A stretch of DNA of 64,000 nt from a bacterium (GTDB lineage Bacteria > Zhuqueibacterota > Zhuqueibacteria > Oleimicrobiales > Geothermoviventaceae), in the NCBI GenBank assembly GCA_028275345.1, contig JAPWUV010000002.1, positions 248,001 through 312,000 on the forward strand, in the 5' to 3' direction. Shown in pieces: positions 1 through 8,901 of this stretch (its first letter is position 1; each line of letters starts with the position of its first letter). A model generated the notes under the pieces. It saw only the letters and a program-made list of their open reading frames with translations. It was not told the DNA's origin and made no database searches. Both the position numbers and the translations under genes were made by a program.

Positions 1-1
1 G

Positions 2-799
2 GCCGACTCGTTGGCCGTCGTCCAAACTTACCCGGTGGTGCGGGGGATCGGGATCTTCCGCGAAGGGGGCTCGGTGGAGCTCCGTCTCTCGGGGTACGAG
101 ACGGCTGTGTACGAAATCGTCCCGGTGGATTCTCTCCCCTGGCCCGTCTGGACGGGCCTGTACTACACCGTGGACTCGGCTTCTCCAGAGCGGATCGCGC
201 TGACGCTGCTCGCTGCCGAACCCGGGACAAAACCGGCCCTGCTGAATCCTGCGCGGATCGAAGAACTTCGTTGGGACAACGGGGAAAAAGTGGAGCCGGC
301 GTCGGTCAAGATCCCGGTGGCTGAGGAAGCGGTTGTCCCGGCCCCCCTGCTGAGCAAGGGCGAGAAGGGGCGTCGCACGCTCACGGCGGATCTGCTCCTG
401 CCGGCAGAGGCGGAAGAAGCCGTGTTGGCATTCCTGCTGGAGCCCATCGGAGCCTACGCGGGGACGGACGATCCTCGCCCCGTGCTCCGGATTGACGGCC
501 GCACGGTCCAGCCCGAGGTCGAACAGCAGAAAGGGCATTGGATGTGGCTCAAGGTCCCGCTTCGGCCGGGACGACGACGGGCAGAGCTACAACTCCAGCT
601 TCCAGATGGTTTGCGCCGGTGGGAGGGCCGGGTGAGTGCGTGGATCGTCGCGTACCAGCGGCCATCCGGAGCCCGAAGGCTGAACGCGTCCATGCGCCAA
701 GGCGCTAGCTTCTGGCGTTTGCCGCCACGACCTTGGCCCTCCGGCAGGCTGAAGCGCACCGTCAAGCTTGGAGAAGTCCCCGTGCAGTTGCAATGGTAG
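2..799 (+). CDS. C-terminal part of a large unrecognised protein (5' end outside window)
   Basis: The frame is open to the first base of the window, so this is the C-terminal 265 residues or so of a longer protein; the TTG near position 11 is probably not a real start. The visible part is beta-rich and soluble, with alternating hydrophobic residues, many prolines, and no membrane segment or cysteine motif. The opening (GIGIFREGGSVELRLSGYE) resembles the C-terminal beta-sandwich of large carbohydrate-active enzymes, but I cannot name a family. The gene ends about 70 bases before the DUF362 gene. Function unknown. Confidence 0.6.
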   Translation, partial: ADSLAVVQTYPVVRGIGIFREGGSVELRLSGYETAVYEIVPVDSLPWPVWTGLYYTVDSASPERIALTLLAAEPGTKPALLNPARIEELRWDNGEKVEPASVKIPVAEEAVVPAPLLSKGEKGRRTLTADLLLPAEAEEAVLAFLLEPIGAYAGTDDPRPVLRIDGRTVQPEVEQQKGHWMWLKVPLRPGRRRAELQLQLPDGLRRWEGRVSAWIVAYQRPSGARRLNASMRQGASFWRLPPRPWPSGRLKRTVKLGEVPVQLQW

Positions 800-868
800 G
801 CTTCAGACACTACGAAGCGGATCGGCTTGAACGCGGGCACCGAACGGGAGGAGAGCGGAGCAGCGGGA

Positions 869-1945
869 ATGGGCGCAACGGTATGGTTCGTGCGAGCCAG
901 TGTTCAGGAACCTGTGGAGGCCATTGCAGCGAAGATCCGCCGCCTCTTCGAGGCGGCGGAGTTTGGAAAACTGGCGGAACCCGGCGAGCTGGTGGCCATC
1001 AAGATGCATTTTGGCGAGAAGCACAACGATACGCACGTGCAGCCGGAGATGGTTTGGCCCATTGTCCAAAGCTTGATTGCTCGCGGGGCCAAGCCCTTTG
1101 TGACGGACACCAACGTCCTCTACCGCAGCGAGCGAAGCAACGCAGTGGATCACCTCCTGCTGGCCCACAGACACGGGTTCACGCCGGAGAGGGTGGGCGC
1201 ACCGGTCCTGATACTCGACGGGCTTCGCGGAAATCAAGAGTTTGAGATCGAGATCCCTGGCCAGATCTACCGCAAGGTATCGCTGGCTGCAGGTCTGGCG
1301 CTGGTGGACGTTTTGATCACGGTTTCCCACGTGACGGGCCACATTGCCATGGGCCTCGGCGGGACCCTGAAGAACATGGGAATGGGACTTTCCAGCCGAA
1401 TGGGCAAGCTGCGGCAGCACTCGGCGAGCAAGCCGTACGTCGATCAGAAGGCCTGCACCGGATGCTGGGTCTGCATCCGATGGTGTCCGGAGGATGCCAT
1501 CGTCCGAGAAGGACAGGTGGCCTGGATCGATCCGGACAGGTGCATCGGGTGTGGGGAATGCCTGACGGTCTGTCGTTTCGATGCCGTCCGGCACGATTGG
1601 CGAGTTGAGAGCGCCGAATTGCAAAGGCGCGTCGCGGAGCACGCCCTCGGTGCGGCGATCAGCAAGAAGGGCAAACTGGGCTGCTTCAACTTCGTGCTGA
1701 ATGTGACGAAAGACTGCGACTGCCTGGGGCGGAAGCAGGTCCCGGTGGTACCGGATGTGGGGATCTTGGCGTCGACAGATCCCGTCGCAATTGATGCCGC
1801 GGCTCTCGACTTGATCCGCGAGGTCGCCGGTGCCGAATTATTCCGCTTCGCGTACCCGCATCTTGACGGACGCGAGCAGTTACGTCACGCCGAGAAGATC
1901 GGACTGGGCACTCAGAAATACGAACTGGTGGAGATCACGGCGTGA
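869..1945 (+). CDS. DUF362 domain protein with a C-terminal-half two-cluster ferredoxin module
   Basis: A 358-residue soluble protein. The N-terminal part has the DUF362 signature (VAIKMHFGEKHNDTHV; GTLKNMGMG). Two CxxCxxCxxxC motifs follow, at about residues 196-206 and 225-235, a bacterial-type 2[4Fe-4S] ferredoxin insert. A DUF362 tail follows, including ASTDPVAIDAAALDL. DUF362 proteins are uncharacterised iron-sulfur-associated proteins common in anaerobes. I chose the ATG at 869, with GGGAGGAG about 14 bases upstream, over a TTG at 827. The stop overlaps the GTG start of the ligase gene by three bases, so the two are probably translationally coupled. The redox partner is unknown. Confidence 0.85.
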   Translation: MGATVWFVRASVQEPVEAIAAKIRRLFEAAEFGKLAEPGELVAIKMHFGEKHNDTHVQPEMVWPIVQSLIARGAKPFVTDTNVLYRSERSNAVDHLLLAHRHGFTPERVGAPVLILDGLRGNQEFEIEIPGQIYRKVSLAAGLALVDVLITVSHVTGHIAMGLGGTLKNMGMGLSSRMGKLRQHSASKPYVDQKACTGCWVCIRWCPEDAIVREGQVAWIDPDRCIGCGECLTVCRFDAVRHDWRVESAELQRRVAEHALGAAISKKGKLGCFNFVLNVTKDCDCLGRKQVPVVPDVGILASTDPVAIDAAALDLIREVAGAELFRFAYPHLDGREQLRHAEKIGLGTQKYELVEITA

Positions 1946-2559
1946 GAGGCCCGTGTGGGCCAAACGGTGATCCGTCCCATTGCCCGCAGGGTCCGATTTG
2001 GCTGATGCAGCCAATCCCCTATTTCGGGGAGGAGCTTGCGGGCGAGTGGTTCTGGGAGCCCAAGGTCGACGGCTGGAGGATGCAGATCCTCCGCTACAGC
2101 GACGGCCACGTGGAGCTCTGGGGCCGGCGCCTCGAACGGCACCCCGATTGGACCAATCCCCTGGCAGCCATTGCGGCCAGTGTAAGTCAGTTTGTGCCTC
2201 CGGGAACGCTCCTCGATGCGGAGCTGTACACAAACCTCGGACGCCAGTGGATCCCCTCCTTGTTCGCCAGAGTACCAAAGGCAGAGCCGCAAGTCTACCT
2301 GTTTGACGTGGTCTGCTGGCAGAGGCAGTGGGTAGCGGACTTACCCTACGAGGAGCGAAAGCGGCTTCTCAGGCAACTGACGTTACCGCCCGGATTCTTT
2401 GTACTGGAGCCGAGGCCGATCGGGAGTCTATTGGAGGCTCTTCAGGCGAGCATGGCGGAGGGGCACGAGGGGATTGTGATCAAACGGCGGGGCTCGCCCT
2501 ACGAGGTAGGGCGGGAGGCTCCTGTCGCCACCGTGAATTGGAGGAAGATCAAGCCGTAG
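1942..2559 (+). CDS. ATP-dependent DNA ligase, adenylation domain only
   Basis: A 205-residue protein with the nucleotidyltransferase motifs of ATP-dependent DNA ligases in order: motif I EPKVDGW (the lysine takes AMP), motif Ia-like WGRRLERHPDW, motif III LLDAELY, IIIa YLFDVV, motif IV EGIVIKR and motif V WRKIKP at the very C-terminus. It stops right after motif V, so the OB-fold domain needed by known DNA ligases for nick closure is missing. The GTG start overlaps the previous stop; an in-frame ATG at 2005 is an alternative. The next gene begins 11 bases downstream and could encode a partner. It could be a ligase working with a partner, an RNA-end-processing enzyme or another adenylyltransferase. 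Confidence 0.8.
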   Translation: MRGPCGPNGDPSHCPQGPIWLMQPIPYFGEELAGEWFWEPKVDGWRMQILRYSDGHVELWGRRLERHPDWTNPLAAIAASVSQFVPPGTLLDAELYTNLGRQWIPSLFARVPKAEPQVYLFDVVCWQRQWVADLPYEERKRLLRQLTLPPGFFVLEPRPIGSLLEALQASMAEGHEGIVIKRRGSPYEVGREAPVATVNWRKIKP

Positions 2560-2570
2560 GGAGGGTGGCC

Positions 2571-3110
2571 ATGGCCGTGGGTCGCTTTCAAGTGATGGCG
2601 ACGCTTCAGGCGGCGCGCGCCTACGTCCTCGGATATTCCATCGCGTCGGCGAAGAGCTTCGGCCTCAATCGTGCGATCTTTTACGCAGCGGCCAAGCGGG
2701 GCTTCAAGGCCAAGCCGCCAGCCAAGCCGCCAGTCCCGAAGGACTTCCTGCTCGAGAAAAAGCCCGTGCCTCCGGAGAAGCTCGAGCGCTTCCGCGAGAC
2801 GTTCGGGGTTTTCTATCTCGGCGACGAGATGGCCTACGCCGTGGACGTGGACGGCGAGCGGTTCTTCGTCATCGGCAACGAGGTGCAGACGCCGGAGGAG
2901 TTCGACAAGCAGATCGTAAGTCGTTTCGCCGGTCACTTCGACGAGGCGTGGCAAGAGGCGGTGGAGCTTTGCCAAAAGGTGGATCGGGGGGTCCTCCTTT
3001 CCCAGCGGTACTTTTTCGAGTCGGTCTACAAACCACGAAGGGATGAGTTAGCCCGCAAATGGACAGAGCTGGCTGGCGGGCTCAGGTCCGGCGCGAGCAG
3101 GTCGTCCTGA
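2571..3110 (+). CDS. Hypothetical protein, 179 aa
   Basis: I do not recognise a family. The ATG at 2571 has a clean GGGAGGG 5-6 bases upstream; the frame stays open further 5' only inside the ligase gene. The N-terminus (residues 1-45) is Ala/Arg/Gly-rich and may be helical. A Lys/Pro linker (AKPPAKPPVPKD) follows, then an acidic, probably alpha/beta C-terminal domain (FGVFYLGDEMAYAVDVDGE). There is no signal peptide, membrane segment or cysteine motif. Close spacing to the ligase-like gene suggests co-expression and a possible functional link, which is inference only. Confidence 0.6.
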   Translation: MAVGRFQVMATLQAARAYVLGYSIASAKSFGLNRAIFYAAAKRGFKAKPPAKPPVPKDFLLEKKPVPPEKLERFRETFGVFYLGDEMAYAVDVDGERFFVIGNEVQTPEEFDKQIVSRFAGHFDEAWQEAVELCQKVDRGVLLSQRYFFESVYKPRRDELARKWTELAGGLRSGASRSS

Positions 3111-3129
3111 ATCCGGGTGGGGCCCTGGC

Positions 3130-5280
3130 ATGAAGTGGGCATTTTTCGACGTGAAGCGGAACGCCTCCCGGCGGTTGCTCGAACTGGCTAGTGGCGTCGC
3201 GCTGGCCCCGAGCTTGATCCTGGCATTCTGGATCTCGGGATGCGCTTCCCGGGCCCAATGGGCTACCCGGATCGGCTGGAAAGAGCTCTCGCTGGAGGAG
3301 GTGCCCGGTTCGGACGCATATCCTGAGGCAGAAGCTCTGGTCCTGCTGGACGAAGGACGCATGGAACTGTTGAGCGGCAGCGAGCTCCAGCTGAGCATCT
3401 TCGAACGGCATCGGATCGTGAAAATCTTTTCCCAGGCCGGCTTGCGCTACGCGAACGTCGTCATCGCCTACGATCCACGGAGCAGGGTGGAAGCCATCGA
3501 GGCTCGTACCATCGCCCCGGACGGCAAGATCACCGTGCTCAATTCGAAAGACATCTACGATGTGAGCCTGTACCCGAATTACGTTTGGTACTCGGACCAA
3601 CGGGCCAAGATCTTCACTTTCCCGGCGGCGGAGGTGGGCTCGATCCTCGAGTACCGATACCGGATGCACATTCGCCATCTTACCTTCTGGCATGCTTGGA
3701 GCTTCCAGGAGCTGGTGCCGGTGCGGCTATCCCGCTTTACCCTGATTGGGCCTTCGGAGTGGGAGGTTCGCTACCGCACGTACGGAGCCCCCATCGAGCC
3801 GCAGGTCATCAAGGCTCCCCCAGGCTTCAAGTCCAGCTACGTGTGGGAGATGCGGGATGTGCCGGCTTTGGTGCCGGAGTTCTCGATGCCTCCGCTGCGG
3901 GAGCGCCTGATCCACCTGGCCATCGCACCGGCTGGCGTCCAGAACTGGGATGACGTTGCCCGATGGTATCATGACCTGGTCTCGCCGCAGCTGAGAGTTC
4001 CGGAAGAGATGCGGAACCTTGCGACTGAGCTCACCCGAGATGCCCCGGACGAGCTGACCAAGCTTCGCCGGCTCTTCGAGTGGGTGAGGGACAAGGTCCG
4101 TTACGTGGCGGTGGAGATCGGGATCGGTGGCTATCAGCCGCATCCGGTGGCCGAGGTGTTCCGCAATCGCTACGGCGACTGCAAAGACATGGTCACTCTG
4201 CTGTGCAGTTTGGCCGAGCAGGTTGGGCTCCAGGTGCATCAAGCGATTGTGAGCACCTGGCACAATGGCCCCCCAGACACCTCGCTGCCTAGTCAGCTGC
4301 AATTCAACCACGTGATCGCCTACTGCCCTGCACTGGAGATTTGGATGGACCCGACGGAGAAGGGATGTCCTTTCGGTCGCCTTCCGTGGTACGACCAAGG
4401 GCTCCCGGTTCTGGTCGTGGAAAAGGACGGAAACGGGAAGATTGTCACGACACCCCGCGAGCCCCCGGATTCGAACCGTTCGGAGATCGACTGGTGGGTG
4501 AGTTTGGCGGCGGATGGCAGCGCATCTGTGCGGGGGGAGATTCGGCTATTCGGGGCACCGGCCAGTGAGCTGAGGGAGCAGCTTACCGCCGTCCCAAAGC
4601 AGGAATGGCGGAAATGGCTCGAGACCTCACTGGCCAAGCAGTGCTCCGGGGCCGACCTCGACTCCTTCGGAATCTCGGGACTCACGGAGGTGCAGGATCC
4701 CCTCCGCTTGTCCTTTCGGTTCACCACGAATTCCTTCGCGCGCCGGAGGGGCGAGGCGATGGTATTCCGGCCGGCGGACATTGCCGGATTCGACCTCCCG
4801 GAGTACTTTCGGAGCCCTCACCGCGTTCATCCCGTCCGCTTCCGGTTCGGCCAGCAGATCCTGGCGAGGATGGAAGTGATGCACCCGCCCCAGTTGGAGC
4901 CGGCGGTGGATGCGTGGGCAGATTCGGTTCTCTCCGAGTTCGGACAGGCCCGCTGGTGGACGGAGAAAGAGGACGGTCGGCTCCGCGTAGGCATGAGTTT
5001 CTCCCTGCAAGGCGAAGATGTGTCCCCGGAGCGATATCCGGAGTTCCGTCAGTTCCTGGATCGAGTCCGGCTGAAGAACCTGAGGGAGATCCTCTTCGTG
5101 GCAGGTGCGAATTCAGGGCATCCGTGGGGTGATGTTCCGGGTCGGCTTCCCAGCTCAGCGGCGCAAGCTCCCGAGTCGGAGAAGAGAAAAGGGATACTCA
5201 ATCCTGAGCATCCCTTCCGCTGGGTGGTATCGCCTTCCCTGGCGAGGTGGCGATTTCAGTTCTTGCAGATCTCCCAATAG
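3130..5280 (+). CDS. DUF3857 / transglutaminase-like lipoprotein
   Basis: A 716-residue protein. The N-terminus has a basic region, a hydrophobic stretch and a lipobox-like ISGC (Cys38), suggesting a periplasmic lipoprotein, although the leader is long. Residues 60-260 fit DUF3857, a beta-rich domain that usually precedes a transglutaminase-like domain. That domain follows, with catalytic Cys in YGDCKDM, His in FNHVIAY and Asp in WMDPTEK, so the Cys-His-Asp triad is intact. The C-terminal 250 residues are a beta-sandwich-like extension. Such proteins are common in FCB bacteria; most have no known substrate. The last 25 bases overlap a possible - strand small gene. Confidence 0.8.
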   Translation: MKWAFFDVKRNASRRLLELASGVALAPSLILAFWISGCASRAQWATRIGWKELSLEEVPGSDAYPEAEALVLLDEGRMELLSGSELQLSIFERHRIVKIFSQAGLRYANVVIAYDPRSRVEAIEARTIAPDGKITVLNSKDIYDVSLYPNYVWYSDQRAKIFTFPAAEVGSILEYRYRMHIRHLTFWHAWSFQELVPVRLSRFTLIGPSEWEVRYRTYGAPIEPQVIKAPPGFKSSYVWEMRDVPALVPEFSMPPLRERLIHLAIAPAGVQNWDDVARWYHDLVSPQLRVPEEMRNLATELTRDAPDELTKLRRLFEWVRDKVRYVAVEIGIGGYQPHPVAEVFRNRYGDCKDMVTLLCSLAEQVGLQVHQAIVSTWHNGPPDTSLPSQLQFNHVIAYCPALEIWMDPTEKGCPFGRLPWYDQGLPVLVVEKDGNGKIVTTPREPPDSNRSEIDWWVSLAADGSASVRGEIRLFGAPASELREQLTAVPKQEWRKWLETSLAKQCSGADLDSFGISGLTEVQDPLRLSFRFTTNSFARRRGEAMVFRPADIAGFDLPEYFRSPHRVHPVRFRFGQQILARMEVMHPPQLEPAVDAWADSVLSEFGQARWWTEKEDGRLRVGMSFSLQGEDVSPERYPEFRQFLDRVRLKNLREILFVAGANSGHPWGDVPGRLPSSAAQAPESEKRKGILNPEHPFRWVVSPSLARWRFQFLQISQ

Positions 5281-5444
5281 GGCCACGCGGGTTTCGGCTG
5301 GCCGCCCTGAGCTGGGTGAGTTGTGGACTGATAGCGAATCTCCAGCACGGACGGGGGACTTGGGCGACGCGTCAGAGCGGCCAGGCCGTAACCCACCGCA
5401 AGGCCGAGGAGGAGGGAGAGCCAACAGAGGATCAGCACAGTCAT
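5256..5444 (-). CDS. Possible small single-pass membrane protein, 62 aa
   Basis: On the - strand, an ATG at 5444 has AGGTGG about 8 bases upstream. It opens a 62-residue frame with a hydrophobic helix at residues 2-24 (LILCWLSLLLGLAVGYGLAA), a positive flank (TRRP) and a hydrophilic Pro/Gln-rich tail. The topology looks like a genuine tail-out membrane peptide. However, it lies on the opposite strand to its neighbours, overlaps the end of the DUF3857 gene by 25 bases, and has no family I recognise. It may be fortuitous. Confidence 0.3.
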   Translation of the reverse strand: MTVLILCWLSLLLGLAVGYGLAALTRRPSPPSVLEIRYQSTTHPAQGGQPKPAWPYWEICKN

Positions 5445-5522
5445 CGTCGGGCCACCTGATCGGTTCGAGTCCTCCGAAACTGTTGCCAAGTTGAGTATCG
5501 ACGGGTCGAGCCTTTTCTTGAA

Positions 5523-6011
5523 ATGATGGCGCGGAACGGTAAGAACATTCCCGCCAACTGCCTTTTCCCCTTCCGGGGTGCAGCGAGGAACGCGCCCGAG
5601 ATAGCGCCTCCTCCGCCGCTACTTGCGGCGGCGAAGCAGTTTCTCTGCTGGGATCGCTTTCCTGATTTGGCCATCCAGCTCATCCGGCTGGACGGGCCGG
5701 TGGGCTACTGGTTTCCGCCGAGTCAGCTGCACACGATCGTAGTTTTCTACACGGACCGGGAAGTGGAAAAAGCCCTCTTTTTGCTCTTTCACGAGGTCGG
5801 TCATTTTCTCGAATGGGAGCCCGGCAGGGCTCTGCCCGCCGACGGCAGGGAGGAGATCCGCGCGTGGGAGCGGGGCCGTGAGGAACTGGAACGCTTCCTC
5901 GAATCCCAGGGGTTGGACCCGGGGATGCTGGGCCGGTACGATCGCTATGCCCGGGTAAGCCTGGGGTCGTACGGCGTGGACGGGCGCGACTACCTTCGTC
6001 CTCCCGATTGA
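5523..6011 (+). CDS. Small HExxH putative zinc metalloprotease-like protein
   Basis: A 162-residue soluble protein. FHEVGHFLEW at about residues 89-98 is an HExxH zinc-binding site in a hydrophobic helix (LFLLFHEVGHFLEW), preceded by a strand (HTIVVFYT), the arrangement seen in ImmA/IrrE-type and other small metallopeptidases. The C-terminus is acidic and helical (REEIRAWERGREELERFLES). A third zinc ligand is not obvious. No good ribosome site precedes ATG 5523, and the first 30 residues are low-complexity, so the true start may be further in. No immunity-type repressor lies beside it, so an ImmA role is not supported by context. Confidence 0.6.
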   Translation: MMARNGKNIPANCLFPFRGAARNAPEIAPPPPLLAAAKQFLCWDRFPDLAIQLIRLDGPVGYWFPPSQLHTIVVFYTDREVEKALFLLFHEVGHFLEWEPGRALPADGREEIRAWERGREELERFLESQGLDPGMLGRYDRYARVSLGSYGVDGRDYLRPPD

Positions 6012-6148
6012 TCGCAAGAGGTTCCGTGCCTGGGCCATGCCGGGCGGCCCAGGGGCAGGTCAGACTCATGAAGGGTCGGGGATCGCCGCAAGCCGAAGGA
6101 GCGGTCGTCATCGGTTCGGCGAGGCGGGCAGGAGAGTGGGTTTGGGAC

Positions 6149-7207
6149 ATGACGCGACAAGAAATCGAAACCTGGCTGAGGGAAGAGGACGAGGAAATCC
6201 TCTCGGAGCTTTGGGAGCGCGCTGACCGTGTGCGCAGCGAGACCGTCGGCGAGGAGGTCCACCTGCGCGGGTTGATCGAGTTCTCGAATCACTGCGAGCG
6301 CAATTGTACCTACTGCGGCATCCGCAAGGGGAACCGCAGGCTTTCGCGTTACCGGATGTCCACCGAGGAAATCTTGGAATGCGCCCAACTGGCTCGCAGA
6401 CTCGGGTACGGGACGGTGGTCCTGCAGTCCGGCCAGGACGAGCAGTTCCCGGCGGAGTGGCTCGCTGAGGTGATCCGGGAGATCAAGGGGGCGACAGGGC
6501 TGGCCGTCACCCTGAGCGTTGGGGAAAGGAGTGAGAGGGAGCTCCGCCTGTGGAGGGAAGCGGGGGCGGACCGCTATCTGCTGCGCTTTGAGACATCGGA
6601 CCTCACGCTGTATCGTCGGATCCACCCACCCTTGCGGGGACGGAGTCCGGACCGGATCGCCCAGCTCCGGCTCATGAGAGAGCTGGGCTTCGAGATCGGC
6701 AGTGGCGTGATGATCGGGATCCCAGGGCAGAGCTACAGCTCGTTGGCTGCGGACATTTCCCTCTTCGGCGAGCTCGATCTCGACATGATCGGAGTCGGGC
6801 CGTACATCCCCCATCCCGACACTCCCTTGAGCCGGGTGCGCAGTCCCCTTCCACCCGGCGAGCAGGTTCCAGCCGTGGACGTGATGACGTATAAAGTCAT
6901 TGCCTTGAGCCGATTAGTTTGCCCGGAGGCAAATATCCCAGCCACAACCGCGCTCGCCACGGTGAACCCGCGCGAGGGACGGGCTCTTGGTCTCAGCCGC
7001 GGGGCGAATGTGATCATGCCCAACATTACCCCCGCCTGCTACCGCCGCCTCTACGACATCTACCCGGGCAAGGCCGGTCCTGCGGAGACGCCGGAGGAAT
7101 GCCATGCGCGGCTCCTGGCCCTGCTGCAGTCGCTGGGCCGAAGACCGGGAGTTGGCCCCGGATCGAGGCGGCGGAGCAGGCAACCGCACAGCTATCCAGT
7201 CGGATAA
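6149..7207 (+). CDS. hydE: [FeFe] hydrogenase H-cluster maturation radical SAM enzyme HydE
   Basis: A 352-residue radical SAM protein, close to the roughly 350 residues usual for HydE. The CxxxCxxC cluster site is at Cys49, Cys53 and Cys56 in FSNHCERNCTYCGIRKGN, the typical HydE form. HydE-like SQ/GE segments follow (VLQSGQDEQ, LSVGERSE), then GIPGQ, IPHPDTPL and a C-terminal region GANVIMPNITP. HydE helps build the diiron H-cluster of [FeFe] hydrogenase from SAM and a cysteine-bound iron precursor. HydF, HydG and the hydrogenase are not in the window. I chose ATG 6149 because it gives family length; in-frame alternatives lie at 6068 and 6008. The last 20 residues are Arg/Gly/Pro-rich. Confidence 0.85.
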   Translation: MTRQEIETWLREEDEEILSELWERADRVRSETVGEEVHLRGLIEFSNHCERNCTYCGIRKGNRRLSRYRMSTEEILECAQLARRLGYGTVVLQSGQDEQFPAEWLAEVIREIKGATGLAVTLSVGERSERELRLWREAGADRYLLRFETSDLTLYRRIHPPLRGRSPDRIAQLRLMRELGFEIGSGVMIGIPGQSYSSLAADISLFGELDLDMIGVGPYIPHPDTPLSRVRSPLPPGEQVPAVDVMTYKVIALSRLVCPEANIPATTALATVNPREGRALGLSRGANVIMPNITPACYRRLYDIYPGKAGPAETPEECHARLLALLQSLGRRPGVGPGSRRRSRQPHSYPVG

Positions 7208-7408
7208 GCGGGGTAATCCCCCTGCCGCGGCTTCGGCGGCGGTGGTGCACGTGAGTTTTCCTGCCATCCTCTTGCGTTTAATGGGCCTTTGCGGCTCGGG
7301 ATCTCGTTTTTTTCCGGAGAGGTCAAAGAAACCACTCCAGCCCATCCGCAAGGCAGCTCTCGGCGGACAGGACCTGCCACATCAACTTAATAAACTGTCC
7401 GGACTTCC

Positions 7409-7437
7409 TTGCTTTTTTAGTTTTGTCCCCTTATCTT
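7409..7437 (+). promoter_or_regulatory. Candidate sigma-70 promoter for the xylan locus
   Basis: TTGCTT (7409-7414), a 17-base spacer and TATCTT (7432-7437) form a reasonable -35/-10 pair in the AT-richest part of the 341-base gap 7208-7548. It would give a leader of about 105 bases before the GH8 start. The rest of the gap shows no convincing gene, operator or terminator. Confidence 0.45.
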
Positions 7438-7548
7438 CGACCCAGCTTCAGGAGTGTTCGGATCGGATTTCAAGCCTGAGCGAGGGGAAGACAAACCGGG
7501 GAAAACTGGAGGAAGGGCTTTCGTGGATCCAGGCGAGGACCGAGCAAG

Positions 7549-8838
7549 ATGAAGTTAGCGCCTGTTTGTCTGTTCGCCATTCTCTGCGCCTGCCCAATGT
7601 TTTCCTGCCAGGTGGCGAAGTCTCCCGAACGAAAGGCGACACAAGCTCCCGCCAAGGGCGCCTATTTCACCGGTCAGTATCCCAACCTCTTCGCCGAGCT
7701 TTTGGGAAAGAGCGAAGGGGAAGTCCGGCAGAAGCTGGAGGAGGCATTCCAGCAGCTATTCTACGGGGACGACACGACGGGGCGTGTCTACTACCCCGTC
7801 GGCCGGGACATGGCGTACATCAAAGATGTGCTCCACAACGACGTTCGCACCGAGGGGATGTCGTACGGGATGATGATCGCGGTTCAGCTCGATAGGAAAG
7901 AGGAATTCGATCGCCTGTGGAAGTGGTCGAAAACCTACCTGCAGCACAAAGAGGGACCGCGCGCGGGTTATTTCGCCTGGCATGCGTCGACGGACGGGCG
8001 CGTGTTGGACCTCAACGCCGCTTCGGACGGCGAAGAATGGTACGTCATGGCCCTCTTCTTCGCGGCAGCCCGCTGGGGGAATGGCCAGGGGATCTTCAAC
8101 TACCGAGCGGAGGCTCAGAACATCCTGGATGCGATGCTGAGCAAGGCAGAAGCCTCAGATCGTCGGGACGTCGTCACGAACATGTTCAACAGGGAAAACA
8201 AGCTGGTGGTGTTTGTGCCCTCGGGAGAGGCGGATGACTGGACGGACCCGTCGTATCATCTGCCCCATTACTACGAGCTCTGGGGCAGGTGGGCGGACAA
8301 GAACAACGCCTTCTGGTGTGAGGCGGCGAAGGCCAGCCGCGAGTTTCTGAAGAAGGCCGTCCATCCAAAGACGGGACTTGCACCCGATTACGCCCGCTTC
8401 GATGGCTCCCCGTTCCCGGGGCGGTGGGGTGGCGGCCATGAACACTTTCAGTACGATGCCTGGCGCGTGGCCATGAATGTGGCGGTGGACTACGAATGGT
8501 TCGCCGCGGACCCGTGGGAAGTGGAGCAGAGCAACCGGTTGCTCCGCTTCTTTCACGGACAGGGTGTGAAAACCTACTTGAATCTCTTCACCTTGGATGG
8601 CCGGCCGTTCGGAAACGACCACAGCCCTGGTCTCGTGGCGATGAACGCCGTGGCCGCTCTCGCCGCCACGGACGAAATCCGGCGCGAATTCGTCCAGGAG
8701 CTCTGGGACCTGCCGATTCCGAGCGGGCCCGCTCGGTACTACGATGGGATGCTCTACCTGCTGGCCCTGCTTCAGGTGAGCGGCAACTTCCGGATTTACG
8801 ACCTCCTCGGAAGCCCTGTGCCAGAGTGCCCCCGTTGA
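7549..8838 (+). CDS. Glycoside hydrolase family 8, exo-oligoxylanase-like (Rex type)
   Basis: A 429-residue exported GH8 enzyme. The leader is hydrophobic and ends at Cys20 (PMFSC), possibly a lipoprotein although the lipobox is imperfect. The catalytic region is intact: general acid Glu102 in TEGMSYGMM, Asp160 in NAASDGEEWY and the candidate base Asp303 in FQYDAWR. These fit the reducing-end xylose-releasing exo-oligoxylanase branch of GH8 (EC 3.2.1.156), which trims xylo-oligosaccharides. GH8 also contains chitosanases and cellulases, so substrate is inferred. The GH115 gene follows after 63 bases, and sugar carriers lie downstream, supporting xylan use. Confidence 0.85.
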   Translation: MKLAPVCLFAILCACPMFSCQVAKSPERKATQAPAKGAYFTGQYPNLFAELLGKSEGEVRQKLEEAFQQLFYGDDTTGRVYYPVGRDMAYIKDVLHNDVRTEGMSYGMMIAVQLDRKEEFDRLWKWSKTYLQHKEGPRAGYFAWHASTDGRVLDLNAASDGEEWYVMALFFAAARWGNGQGIFNYRAEAQNILDAMLSKAEASDRRDVVTNMFNRENKLVVFVPSGEADDWTDPSYHLPHYYELWGRWADKNNAFWCEAAKASREFLKKAVHPKTGLAPDYARFDGSPFPGRWGGGHEHFQYDAWRVAMNVAVDYEWFAADPWEVEQSNRLLRFFHGQGVKTYLNLFTLDGRPFGNDHSPGLVAMNAVAALAATDEIRREFVQELWDLPIPSGPARYYDGMLYLLALLQVSGNFRIYDLLGSPVPECPR

Positions 8839-8901
8839 GGCATTAGCGCGTCCGCCGGTTTGGACGGAGGACCGTATCGCAGTAATCGTGAGGTGTGGTC
8901 A

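Noticed and set aside
4459-4476. tRNA T-loop-like sequence (GGTTCGAATCC on the - strand)
   Set aside because: The T-stem has only three pairs, no anticodon arm fits, and it lies inside the intact transglutaminase gene.
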